NCBI GenBank assembly: GCA_041484525.1
Contig: JBGPHT010000029.1
Coordinates: 1 to 60,572 of the forward strand
Direction of reading: 5' to 3'
Length of the DNA stretch: 60,572 nucleotides
DNA from: JBGPHT01 sp041484525
GTDB lineage: Bacteria; Acidobacteriota; Terriglobia; Bryobacterales; Bryobacteraceae
This document shows positions 43,482 to 51,985 of the stretch, piece by piece (the first letter of the stretch is position 1; the number at the start of each line of letters is the position of its first letter). The notes under the pieces are model-generated. The model worked only from the letters and a program-made list of their open reading frames with translations, ran no database searches and had not been told where the DNA came from. Made by a program: the position numbers and the translations under genes.

Positions 43482-45993
43482 ATGCTCCAGAGCTTTCTTG
43501 CAGGATCTTCGCTACGCTGCGGCGCGATTCCGGGTTCACTATCCTCGCTATTCTCATCGTGGGACTCGGGATCGGCGCCAGCTCGACGGTCTTCAGCATT
43601 CTGAACGCGCTCCTCATCCGCCCGCTACCTTTTAGCGAGCCCACGCGGCTGGCTTGGATCGCCAACCACGACACCAGCGGTCTCTCCGGCCAGACCACGC
43701 AAGTGGGACACCTGCTCGATCTGCGCCAGCAGAACCAGTCCTTCTCCGACATAGCCGGCTACTTCGCGTTCTACGGAGTGGGCGACAATAAGCTGACCGG
43801 ACAAGGTGAGCCCGAGCGTTTAAGCGACGTGCCGGTCTCGCAGAACTTCTTCCCATTGCTGGGCATCACGCCGCAGCTCGGGCGTCTTTTCAACGACGAA
43901 GAGTCCAAGTGGCACGGACCCAAGGCGGTGCTGCTGAGTCATGGCCTGTGGACGCGGCGCTTTGCCTCCGATCCCGGAATCGTCGGCCGCAACCTGACGC
44001 TGAACGATGAGCCGGTGGCGGTAATCGGGGTCCTCCCGGCGTCGTTCGATTTCCCGTCGGTGTTTGCTCCCGGCAGTCATATCGATCTTTATTCTCCATT
44101 CCCGCTGACGCCCGAGACGAATCGCTGGGGCAACACCATGGCCATGATCGGCCGTCTGAAACCCGGCGTAAGTGTCGCTAGCGCGCAGGCGGAAGTGCGC
44201 ATGATACAAAACGCCGATTGCTTCAACGTTCACATAGTGTCGCTAGCGCGCAGGCGGAAGTGCGCATCCTCGCCGGCCAGATCACGAAGGCCCATCCGGA
44301 GCGCAACAATCTTGAAGGCCACGTGACCCTGCTGAGCGACCATGTCAGCGGCCGGCTGCGTCTGGCGCTGGTGGTGCTCGCCGGCGCCGTGGGCGTGGTG
44401 ATGTTGATTGTGTGCGCCAACCTCTCGAACCTCCTGCTGGCCAGGACCGCGGCGCGGCAGAAGGAGATTGCCATCCGCACGGCGCTGGGCGCGGGGCGCG
44501 GACGTCTGGTTCGCCAGATGCTTACGGAAAGCGTGGTGCTGGCCGGTTGCGGAGCGGTGCTCGGCCTGGTCCTCGCAGCCGCCGGAACGCGCGCCCTGGC
44601 CCAATTGGATGCCATCAGCATTCCGCTGCTGCAGAGCGTCCGGACGGATGCCACGGCGCTCGGTTTTACGCTGGCGATGGCGGTGCTGACCGGCCTGATA
44701 TTCGGCGTCGCGCCCGCGCTTCACGTGCCGTCCACCGGACTGCATGATGCGCTGAAGGATACCGGCCGCGGCACCACCGAAGGCAAGAGGCGGAGCTGGA
44801 TTCGCAGCGTGCTCGTGGTGTCGGAAATCGCGTTTGCCTGCGTGCTGCTGGTGGGGGCGGGACTGCTGATTCGCAGCTTCGTCAGAGTGCTCGACGTGGA
44901 CCTGGGCTTCCATCCGGAGAGTGCCGCCGCGATGCGTGTGGATCCCGACCGGCGCTACTCCACGCAGTCGCAGCAGAATTCCTACTTCGATGAAGTGCTG
45001 CGTCGCGTCAGAGACGTGCCGGGCGTGCAGGGGGCGGGATTGACGGACGCTCTCCCGCTGGGCAGGAACCGAACCTGGGGCGCCGCAGCCAAGGGACAGG
45101 TGTACCCGCCGGGGCAGTTTCCCAGCGCGTTTGTGCGCATGGCGAGCGACGGCTACGTGCGGGCGATGGGAATTCCACTCCGCGAAGGCCGCGATTTCAC
45201 CGAACGGGACACGGCCGGGACCGATCCGGTGATTGTGATTAACGAGACCATGGCACGCCGGCTCTTTCCGGGACGGTCCGCGATCGGAGAATTCATTCTT
45301 CGTTCCTGCGGAGCGCCGGAGCGGCGCATCGTAGGAGTTGTGGGCGACGTGCGGCACCTGGCGCTCGAACAGGGCGCCGGTATGGAGATGTACCTGCCGA
45401 TGCGGCAGTGCCGGGACATCACTTCGGTGGACCTGGTGGTGCGCACCGCGCTGCCTCCTGCCGGCCTTGCCTCCAGTGTTCGCGCGGCGCTCAAACCGAT
45501 CGAGCCGAACCTGGCGGGGAACGACTTCCGCACCCTGCAGACATTGGTCGACAAATCCGTGTCGCCGCGCCGCTTCGTGGTTTGGCTGCTCGGCGGCTTC
45601 GCCTTCTTCGCGCTGGTTCTCGCCTCGCTGGGAATCTACGCCGTGATCTCTTATTCGGTCAGCCAGCGGACGCAGGAAATCGGAATTCGTATGGCGCTGG
45701 GCGCATCCGCTGGCCATCTTCAGGCGCGGATTATTCTGCAGACTCTCGGCCTCGCGGCCATCGGGATGGTGCTGGGCGGGGGCGCCTCCTGGGCACTGGC
45801 GCGGGCTTTCCGCGGGCTTCTGTACTGCGGCGCCCCATCCAGCGCCACCAGCGGCGAAGAAGTGACGTCCACCGATCCAGTGACGTTCGCCGGCATGCTG
45901 GTCATTCTTACCACGGTGGCTGCAGTGGCTGGGTATCTGCCGGCACGTCGCGCATCGCGCATCGATCCGATGACGGCGCTGCGGGCGAATTAA
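43482..45993 (+). pseudogene. ADOP/MacB-type ABC transporter permease, multiply disrupted
   Basis: The remains encode an acidobacterial duplicated permease of about 800 residues. Intact blocks: GFTILAILIVGLGIGASSTV, PLLGITPQLGRLFNDEESKW, VGVVMLIVCANLSNLLLART, AARQKEIAIRTALGAGRGRL, QRTQEIGIRMALGASAGHL and the end PARRASRIDPMTALRAN. Lesions: after ATGCTCCAG a 13-base insertion (10 new bases plus a repeated CAG) precedes GATCTTCGC; a small deletion shifts frame before LRRDSGF; and a 65-base insertion at 44203-44267 shifts it again. The C-terminal part (44218-45993) remains open but lacks the first domain. Intact members export substrates or act as mechanotransmission permeases. Confidence 0.85.
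44171..44267 (+). repeat. 32-bp direct repeat flanking a 33-base insertion
   Basis: Copies at 44171-44202 and 44236-44267 are identical (starting AGTGTCGCTAGCGCGCAGGC). Between them are 33 bases unlike the gene. Removing one copy plus the insert (65 bases) joins SVASAQAEVR to ILAGQITKAH in one frame, so this is a duplication with filler rather than original sequence. Confidence 0.85.
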
Positions 45994-46610
45994 GTCCGCG
46001 GAGTGACGTCGGCTCGCAAGTACTCGAGATAGCTTCGCGCGGCTTCCCGAATAGCGGCGCCATCGTGGAAGAGCCACATGCGCGTCGCGTACCAGTCGAT
46101 GCGGAATTCGCGCGCCTGGCCCGACGCTCCCTGCGGGCGGCGCTCGAAGGTGTCGTGCAGCAGCACGTGCAAGATCTCATGCACGCAGGTGTTGACCGAG
46201 AGCAGCGGTATCTGGTCGCCATGCGCGTGGCTCAGCGCGACCATGCACAAGTCGTATCCGCGATACCGTATGGCTACGCCGCTCACCGCGCGGCCGCTGT
46301 CCCATTCCACTGGGATCTGATTGGTGATGACCAGGTTGATCGCGCCCGCATCGAGTCCCGTGACTACGGGTTCCCGGCCGGGCGGCCGCTCGACTTCACC
46401 TGCTCGCAGACTGCTGGCGAGCCGGATTCCGCACCTTGCGAAGTCCCGCACCGCCTCCGGCCAGATGCTCGACCAGAATCGGCGGAGTTGATCCGGACTC
46501 CATTTCGCGCGGCCGTCCATCACCAGGTGAACGGGCACGATCAGCGGCGTCTGCGAAACGGCGGGGACTACTGCCGCCGCTGCGAGTGAGAAGAATTCTC
46601 GCCGGGTCAT
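45990..46610 (-). CDS. Exported HExxH metallopeptidase-like protein
   Basis: 206 residues. The Tat-type signal TRREFFSLAAAAVVPAVSQ is followed by a compact domain with NTCVHEILHVLLHDTFE, an HExxH motif with a further His/Asp (about residues 141-150), as in small zinc metallopeptidases. REFRIDWYATRMWLF follows. This suggests an exported zinc hydrolase; the substrate is unknown. It is the last gene of a minus-strand run (CsgG-like, kinase, sirtuin, this gene) but has its own promoter-like sequence at 46628-46657. It ends within 4 bases of the permease pseudogene's stop. Confidence 0.7.
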   Translation of the reverse strand: MTRREFFSLAAAAVVPAVSQTPLIVPVHLVMDGRAKWSPDQLRRFWSSIWPEAVRDFARCGIRLASSLRAGEVERPPGREPVVTGLDAGAINLVITNQIPVEWDSGRAVSGVAIRYRGYDLCMVALSHAHGDQIPLLSVNTCVHEILHVLLHDTFERRPQGASGQAREFRIDWYATRMWLFHDGAAIREAARSYLEYLRADVTPRT

Positions 46611-46627
46611 GATCCGCTCCCAACACG

Positions 46628-46657
46628 ATTGTACTAGTTAACTAATACACTAATCAA
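46628..46657 (-). promoter_or_regulatory. Candidate sigma-70 promoter for the HExxH gene
   Basis: Minus strand TTGATT (46657-46652), an 18-base AT-rich spacer, then TACAAT (46633-46628), 17 bases before the ATG. It overlaps the end of the sirtuin gene. Confidence 0.5.
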
Positions 46658-47372
46658 GTAGTATTTTGGGCAGCAACTCTCCGGCCAAACCTTTCAGCAG
46701 GCAATCCACCGTCGGGGTCATGGCCGTTTCCTCGATGTTGATCTCGATCACCTTGGCGCCGGAGTGCTTCGCGAAGGGCACCAGGCTGGCGGCGGGGAAG
46801 ACCACGGCGGATGTCCCGATCACCAGGAAGACCTCGGCGGAAGAGGCGGCGTGCTCGGCTTCCTTCATCATGCCGTCGGGCAGCGGCTCGCCGAACCAGA
46901 CCACGTTGGGGCGCGCCAGGCCGCCGCAGGCGCAGTGCGGGGGGAGTTTGGGGAGCGGCGCGCGGCGGTCGGGCCAGTTGGAGCCGCAGGAGGTGCAGCG
47001 CATGCGCCAGATGTCGCCGTGCAGCTTGAGAATTTTGCCGCTGCCGGCGCGGTCGTGCAGGCCATCCACGTTCTGCGTGATGAGAGTGAAGCGCGGCTTG
47101 CGGATCTCGAGATCGACCAGCGCCTTATGCGCGGCGTTCGGGAGCGCCTTCGAGATTACGTCGCGGCGCCAGTTGTACCACTCCCAAACCAGGCGTCGAT
47201 CGCGCGCGAAGGCTTCCGCGGTTGCCAGATCTTCAGGTTTGTAGTCCTTCCAGATGCCGCCGGCGCCGCGGAACGTGGGCACGCCGCTCTCGGCGGAGAT
47301 CCCTGCGCCCGTCAGCACCGCCACGGATGTGGCCCGCGCCAGCCATTCCCTTGCTTGATCGGTGTCTGCCAA
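46650..47372 (-). CDS. cobB: NAD-dependent protein deacylase (sirtuin, CobB-like)
   Basis: 240 residues. NAD motifs VAVLTGAGISAESGVPTFRG and LITQNVDGLHDRAGSGKILK are present, with the catalytic His in LHGDIWRMRC. The zinc site is formed by CTSCGSNW and CACGG. RPNVVWFGEPLPDG and LVIGTSAVVFPAASL follow. It removes acyl groups from lysines using NAD. It follows the Ser/Thr kinase gene by 14 bases, so the two post-translational modification enzymes are probably co-expressed. Confidence 0.95.
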   Translation of the reverse strand: MADTDQAREWLARATSVAVLTGAGISAESGVPTFRGAGGIWKDYKPEDLATAEAFARDRRLVWEWYNWRRDVISKALPNAAHKALVDLEIRKPRFTLITQNVDGLHDRAGSGKILKLHGDIWRMRCTSCGSNWPDRRAPLPKLPPHCACGGLARPNVVWFGEPLPDGMMKEAEHAASSAEVFLVIGTSAVVFPAASLVPFAKHSGAKVIEINIEETAMTPTVDCLLKGLAGELLPKILLD

Positions 47373-47386
47373 GTCCCTATTTTATT

Positions 47387-49036
47387 TTAATGGTTGAAGA
47401 ATTTTTCCAGCTTCTCGATCTGGCGCTCCGCCCGCGTCATGAAGGTGGTAGCGGAGGCCGCGTCGCCGGCCCGTATGGCATCGTTCGCGCCCTGCAGATT
47501 GGCGTTCATCAGGCTGGCGGCTTCCTGCATGTCGGCGCGCACTCCGAGACCGCTGGCCGCATTCGAGCGACGCAAATTGTCGAGGCTCGACTGGACGGTG
47601 GCGGCGCGCGCCCCGAGCATCACCATCTGATCGCGGGCCTCCTGCAGTTCTTTGCGTTTGCCGGCGAGGTCGGCGGCCGGCTGCTGCGGAGGCTGCTGCA
47701 CCGGCGGCAGTTGTGCCGCGGGCTGCTGCACGACAGGCTGCTGCACGACAGGCTGCTGCACGACAGGCTGCTGAGTGGCCGGCTGCTGCACCGGTGGCAA
47801 CTGGACGGCCGATTGCTTTGTTGTTGTCTGGCCCTGTGTTTGCGAGGCGCGGACCGCCGGGCGATCGCTATCACGTGGCTGCATTACTGGCTGCTGGACA
47901 GGGGGTTGCACCGCCGGCTGTTCTACTACCTGTTGCTGGACGGGCGGCTGCACCGCGGGCTGTTGCACGACTTGTTGCTGAACCGCCGGCCGCGGCGGAT
48001 CGAGCGCCGCCTTGGTTCCCTTCCACGGCGCGAACTGGATGACGCCGACCACCACGGCCGCCGTCGCAACTGCGCCGATTCCCATCCACAGCAGGCGCTT
48101 GCTCCGCGGTTTGCCGAGCGGTGCCGGCTTGTCGACATACTGCGCCTGACCCGCCGCCCCGCCAGGCCCGGGGGCGGCTGACGCCGTCGTCGCCATCATC
48201 CGATCGACAGGGTGCGCGGCGGCCACACTGCTCAGTGCGTTGCGAAACGCGCCGGCGGTCTGAAAGCGGTTGTTGGGATCTTTCGCCACCGACATCAGGA
48301 TGGCGTCGTTCAACGCTTGCGGCAGCGTGGGATCGATCGTGATCGGCGGCACCGGCGTCTTTTCCAGGTGCGCCGACATGATGGCGAACTGGCTGTCTCC
48401 ATCGAACGGCCGCTTGCCCGTCACCAGTTCGTAGAGCGAAACGCCTACCGAATAAAGGTCGGCCCGCGCATCCAGTGTGGACGCGCCCTGAATCTGCTCG
48501 GGCGACATGTAATACAACGAGCCCATGGTGGTGCCGGTCATGGTGAGCCGCCGGTCGCCGGCCCCTTTGGCGATGCCGAAATCCATCAGCTTCACCACGC
48601 CCGTCGGCGTGAGCATCATGTTGGCGGGCTTGATATCGCGGTGGATCACGCCCTGCGCATGGGCGTAATCGAGCGCCGCCAGCACCTGGCTGATATAGTC
48701 CGCGGCCTGCCCCACGGGCAGCGGACCGCTCTTCATCCTCTGCTCGATGGTCTCGCCTTCGACAAACTCCATCACCATGAAGAGCTGATTTCCCACGCGC
48801 AGCGCGGTGCGGAGCTGGGCGATGTTGGGATGCTCCAGGCTGGCCGTGACCTTGATTTCGCGCATGAAGCGATCGGCCAGATCGGCTTCGTTGGCGAGGT
48901 CGGGCAACAGGACTTTGAGGGCTTCGATGCGGTCGGAAATCACATTCCGAACCTTGAACACCTTGCCCATGCCGCCCGCGCCCAGGATGCCGACCACCTG
49001 ATAATCGCCGACGACCGAGCCGATCTGCAGATCCAT
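47387..49036 (-). CDS. Transmembrane Ser/Thr protein kinase (PknB type)
   Basis: 549 residues. The kinase domain is about 10-275: GILGAGGMGKVFKVRN (glycine loop), IEALKVLLPD (Lys), GVIHRDIKPANMMLTPTG (catalytic loop), KLMDFGIAKGAG (DFG), YYMSPEQIQG (APE-like). A membrane helix follows (LLWMGIGAVATAAVVVGVIQ, about 318-338). The outside part is a long Pro/Gln/Val repeat (VQQPVVQQPVVQQP) and a C-terminal coiled coil (ADLAGKRKELQEARDQM to the end). The repeat probably spans the wall or periplasm, and no PASTA domain is present. It lies 11 bases after the CsgG-like gene. Confidence 0.93.
   Translation of the reverse strand: MDLQIGSVVGDYQVVGILGAGGMGKVFKVRNVISDRIEALKVLLPDLANEADLADRFMREIKVTASLEHPNIAQLRTALRVGNQLFMVMEFVEGETIEQRMKSGPLPVGQAADYISQVLAALDYAHAQGVIHRDIKPANMMLTPTGVVKLMDFGIAKGAGDRRLTMTGTTMGSLYYMSPEQIQGASTLDARADLYSVGVSLYELVTGKRPFDGDSQFAIMSAHLEKTPVPPITIDPTLPQALNDAILMSVAKDPNNRFQTAGAFRNALSSVAAAHPVDRMMATTASAAPGPGGAAGQAQYVDKPAPLGKPRSKRLLWMGIGAVATAAVVVGVIQFAPWKGTKAALDPPRPAVQQQVVQQPAVQPPVQQQVVEQPAVQPPVQQPVMQPRDSDRPAVRASQTQGQTTTKQSAVQLPPVQQPATQQPVVQQPVVQQPVVQQPAAQLPPVQQPPQQPAADLAGKRKELQEARDQMVMLGARAATVQSSLDNLRRSNAASGLGVRADMQEAASLMNANLQGANDAIRAGDAASATTFMTRAERQIEKLEKFFNH
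47721..47765 (+). repeat. Three tandem 15-bp units inside the kinase gene
   Basis: The unit GGCTGCTGCACGACA occurs three times without change (plus-strand view) and encodes the repeated VVQQP block on the minus strand. Being in-frame, copy-number change would lengthen or shorten the linker without a frameshift. Confidence 0.85.
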
Positions 49037-49047
49037 TTCGGGTCCCC

Positions 49048-50022
49048 TTACTTGTTCGAAACCAGGTCCCCGACCTTGGCCGGGCCGCTGCCAGTGTACT
49101 TGCCCATAGCTGAAGTTTCGTCGACCTCGGTAATCACAACCGAGCCCAGCGCCTCTTCGATGCGCCGCAGAACCTTGCCGGTCGAAGGGTCTTTGATCTC
49201 GCGCCCGCCGCGCTTCACGTTCAGTTTGTCCCCGACCTTCAAGCCGGCCTTCGAGCCGACATTGACGATCATGCTGCCGTCGGCCTGCGCATCCGCCACG
49301 ACGCCGCTGATGTCGATCGTCTTGGTGGGAAGCGACGCGGCCTTCTGGTCGAGCTGCTTCGCCAGATCGTTCACCGTCTTGGTGACCGCCTCGCCCAGAA
49401 TGGTCTGGCCGAAGTTGCTGCTCTTCATATCGAGCCCGCCGACCCCCATCCCCGCAGAACTGCCGCCGGCGCCGATGAGGCCGGTGCCCGAGCGTTGGGA
49501 CTCGCCCTTGGCCGTCACACTGGCGAGGATTTCGGCGGTCGAGGTGTCGATCATGCGGCCCGTGATCTGCACCACGGCTGTGGATTCGCTGCGTCGTACG
49601 CCGCCCAGGCCAAAGCGTCCGGTGACGCCTCCCAGCGCGCCGCCGCCGACGTCGGTCTTCTTGTCATCGCGGCCGAACTGGGTGATGCTGCCGATGATGA
49701 TGGCGTCGACTCCCAGGATGCGCCCGAGTTTCGCCGCGCTGTTCGGGTCCGCGCGGTCGCTGTTGCCAAAATTCTGCTCGGCGATGATCTTGTCCAGCAT
49801 CTTGCGTTCGATGACGGAGTAGACTCCGTCGTTGACGAGCTTGTCCACCATCAGGTCGGCGATACCCTTGCCGATATCCTGATTGGAACCGAACAGTGCC
49901 TGAACGCCGGACTGCACCGTCGCGTAATCGAAATTCATCACGGCGACGCGCTTCTTCTGGGCATGAATCGACGTCACGAGTGTCAGGGAAAGCAGCAAGG
50001 CCGCGCTCTTGGACCTAAACAT
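49048..50022 (-). CDS. CsgG-family secreted/outer-membrane assembly protein
   Basis: 324 residues with a signal peptide (MFRSKSAALLLSLTLVTSIH). The CsgG-like core is RVAVMNFDYATVQSGVQALF, DIGKGIADLMVDKLVNDGVY, VIERKMLDKIIAEQNFGNSD, and LGRILGVDAIIIGSITQFGR. A C-terminal beta domain (VNVGSKAGLKVGDKLNVKRG) follows, as in FlgT-like proteins. There is no lipobox Cys, unlike E. coli CsgG, so a curli pore role is uncertain. GGAGGAG precedes the ATG. It is followed by the kinase, sirtuin and HExxH genes. Confidence 0.85.
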   Translation of the reverse strand: MFRSKSAALLLSLTLVTSIHAQKKRVAVMNFDYATVQSGVQALFGSNQDIGKGIADLMVDKLVNDGVYSVIERKMLDKIIAEQNFGNSDRADPNSAAKLGRILGVDAIIIGSITQFGRDDKKTDVGGGALGGVTGRFGLGGVRRSESTAVVQITGRMIDTSTAEILASVTAKGESQRSGTGLIGAGGSSAGMGVGGLDMKSSNFGQTILGEAVTKTVNDLAKQLDQKAASLPTKTIDISGVVADAQADGSMIVNVGSKAGLKVGDKLNVKRGGREIKDPSTGKVLRRIEEALGSVVITEVDETSAMGKYTGSGPAKVGDLVSNK

Positions 50023-50231
50023 GGGACTCCTCCATCAGAACCAAACATAGGAGAGATAAGGGCCGGAGTCAACTCCCCGGGGGCGGGTAAGACCTTTAGG
50101 AGTACTGGTGCGGAGGGCTCCACCGGCGCCGGTTCTGTTGGAAGGCGTGGAGGGGAGGCAAGCCGAAGCCCGATCGGCCTCAGGTGCTACGATGAAACCA
50201 GGAACCACGCATCGTCGGCAGGCGAAGCCTA

Positions 50232-50459
50232 ATGACCATCTCTGCAAAGTTCGAAGATGGCGTCTTCAAGCCCCTCGAGAACGTGACTATCAGCGAGGGA
50301 ACCATCGTTGAGGTGCGCGTGCCGTCGTACGCCGGCCGCCTCAAGGGCAAGTCCCGGCCTGTCCGGGAGTTTGCGTTCTTTGGTATGTGGAAGGATCGCA
50401 CCGACATCGGCGATAGTGTCGAATACATCAGCGATCTTCGGCGCGATCTTCGGGGCTGA
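50232..50459 (+). CDS. DUF104 / AF2212-like antitoxin
   Basis: 75 residues starting MTISAKFEDGVFKPLENVTI. The first half matches the small beta-rich DUF104 antitoxin pattern (FEDGVFKPLENV..SEGTIVEVRV). The C-terminal tail (EYISDLRRDLRG) would wrap the toxin. These antitoxins pair with PIN-domain ribonucleases, and a PIN gene follows 34 bases later. The 210-base upstream spacer is shared with the divergent CsgG-like gene. Confidence 0.85.
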   Translation: MTISAKFEDGVFKPLENVTISEGTIVEVRVPSYAGRLKGKSRPVREFAFFGMWKDRTDIGDSVEYISDLRRDLRG

Positions 50460-50493
50460 CGGCCTCCTCCACGAAACCTAATAGTTGTCTTGC

Positions 50494-50793
50494 ATGCCTT
50501 ACCTGATCGACAGCGATGTCTTGATTGACATTTCGCGTGGCCAGCCGGCGGCACTCGATTTTGTTGATGCGTTGCCAGAGGGGTGGGCGATCTCACAGGT
50601 CGCTGCCTTGGAACTCATCGTGGGCGCACGGGCGTACGAACTCCTGAAGCTGTACGCGAAATCTCACGGCCTGCACGTCTTTGATTCGCTTGTTGCTGCC
50701 ACCGCGATCGAAGAGGGCCTTACGCTGGTGACCAGGAATCGTAGGCATTTTGGCGTGATCGATGGCTTGAGCCTGGAGGTTCCGCAGTATTGA
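50494..50793 (+). CDS. PIN-domain (VapC-like) toxin with an internal deletion
   Basis: 99 residues: MPYLIDSDVLIDISRGQPAA (first acidic residues), SQVAALELIVGARA (second acidic residue), then directly YAKSHGLHVFDSLVAATAIE (late Asp) and GLTLVTRNRRHFGVI. The usual 25-30 residues between the ELIVGAR helix and the L.Y..SHGL block are missing, and typical length is about 130. The acidic residues survive, but the shortened helices probably spoil the fold. It lies 34 bases after the DUF104 antitoxin. The pair may be a decaying toxin-antitoxin module. Confidence 0.8.
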   Translation: MPYLIDSDVLIDISRGQPAALDFVDALPEGWAISQVAALELIVGARAYELLKLYAKSHGLHVFDSLVAATAIEEGLTLVTRNRRHFGVIDGLSLEVPQY

Positions 50794-50806
50794 TCGGCCG
50801 GCAGTG

Positions 50807-51985
50807 TTACGCGAGTGCCTCCCGCACTTGCGCCAACACGGCCGCCGGATCCGGACGATCCACGCGGATGACTTTGCAGTTGGGGCCCACCGGACGCCAG
50901 CGTTCGAACATGCGGGGGGCAGGGAAGCCGGCGAAAATGCTGATCAGCGGAACGCCGCTGGCGGCGGCTACGTGCTGGCCGGCGGAATCGTAACCCACGT
51001 AGAGCCGAGCGCTCGCAATGATGGCGGCGAACCCGGCGAACGAGCCCTCCCAAAACGTAGCCTTCGCGCCGGAACGTTCCACGGCGCGGGACACGCGGGC
51101 TGCCTCTTCGCCGCCCGCGCCGCGGTCGATCGTGAGCGGAGATCCGGAGGCCGCCAGCAGCTTCAGCAGTTCCTCCTCGAACGGATCGGGGACGCGCTTG
51201 TCCGGATTCTCGCCGACCCCGAGACTCACGGCGATGGATGGTCCGCGCGCCGGGACGCGTTCGAGCGCCACGTACGGCTTGGCGCCGGGCACACCGAAAG
51301 TCTCCGCAGCCCATGCCGCGGCCAGCTCTGGCAAGTTGCGCCCGGTATCGCCGCCATAGGCACGGCTCTCGAACAGATGGTATCGGTCTTCGGAACAAAC
51401 CGGCAGAAGGCCGAGTTGGGTGAGCCGCGAATCGGGATCGATCGTCACGCAATCGGTGTCTGACAGCAGAGTCTTCATCTCTCCCCAGGTAGCCAGCCGG
51501 TCGCTCAAGCCGCCGCGCCGGTACGCAACCGCCACGTGGTGAATCTGGGGGTCGCCGGCGAACAGCTCGTAATTTTTCTGCGGGGCCACGAAGACTACCT
51601 CAACGTGCGGGAAGCGCCGCTTGGCGGCCGCCAGCATCACGCTGGTCACGGCGATGTCGGCGCCCAGAGTTACGCGCGAGAGCACGAAAACGCGGCGCGG
51701 CTGGCAGGCGATCGCACGGGTACGACGCACGCGTTCGTAGCGCGCCACCAGCGACGCGGCATCCAATTCCGGAATGACATGCGCTACGGCCTGCGAAAAC
51801 AGGCGCGCGTAGACGTCGCAGAGCGCCGGTTCGAAACGGTCCGCCAAGCCCTCCACCAGAATGCCGAACAACGATTTCGCGCAGGGCTCCTGCATGAGCG
51901 GGCGCGGCAGCTCTTTGGGCGGAGCCCCCGCGATAGCGCGCTCCAACACGTCCGCAGCGATCGAGCTACACGAAGTACTTCTCAA
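50807..51985 (-). CDS. Glycosyltransferase family 9 (heptosyltransferase-like)
   Basis: 392 residues. The Rossmann start VFVLSRVTLGADIAVTSVML is in the region of residue 100, preceded by a helical N-terminal segment unusual for heptosyltransferases. The C-terminal nucleotide-sugar part shows PSIAVSLGVGENPDKRVPDP, GFAAIIASARLYVGYDSAGQ and HVAAASGVPLISIFAGFPAP, the GT9 D-S-G-x-x-H-x-A-A motif. It probably adds a sugar to lipopolysaccharide or another cell-surface glycan. The frame starts with TTG inside the end of mtnP (20-base overlap); a GTG at 51949 is an alternative. The 3' end lies 13 bases from the convergent PIN toxin gene. Confidence 0.8.
   Translation of the reverse strand: MRSTSCSSIAADVLERAIAGAPPKELPRPLMQEPCAKSLFGILVEGLADRFEPALCDVYARLFSQAVAHVIPELDAASLVARYERVRRTRAIACQPRRVFVLSRVTLGADIAVTSVMLAAAKRRFPHVEVVFVAPQKNYELFAGDPQIHHVAVAYRRGGLSDRLATWGEMKTLLSDTDCVTIDPDSRLTQLGLLPVCSEDRYHLFESRAYGGDTGRNLPELAAAWAAETFGVPGAKPYVALERVPARGPSIAVSLGVGENPDKRVPDPFEEELLKLLAASGSPLTIDRGAGGEEAARVSRAVERSGAKATFWEGSFAGFAAIIASARLYVGYDSAGQHVAAASGVPLISIFAGFPAPRMFERWRPVGPNCKVIRVDRPDPAAVLAQVREALA

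Noticed and set aside
44230..46077. 615-codon open frame antisense to the permease remnant
   Set aside because: Arg/His-rich shadow frame with no motif; the plus strand carries clear permease blocks.
47721..47900. CRISPR-like or minisatellite array
   Set aside because: The repeats are short, contiguous and in frame with the VVQQP codons of the kinase; there are no spacers.
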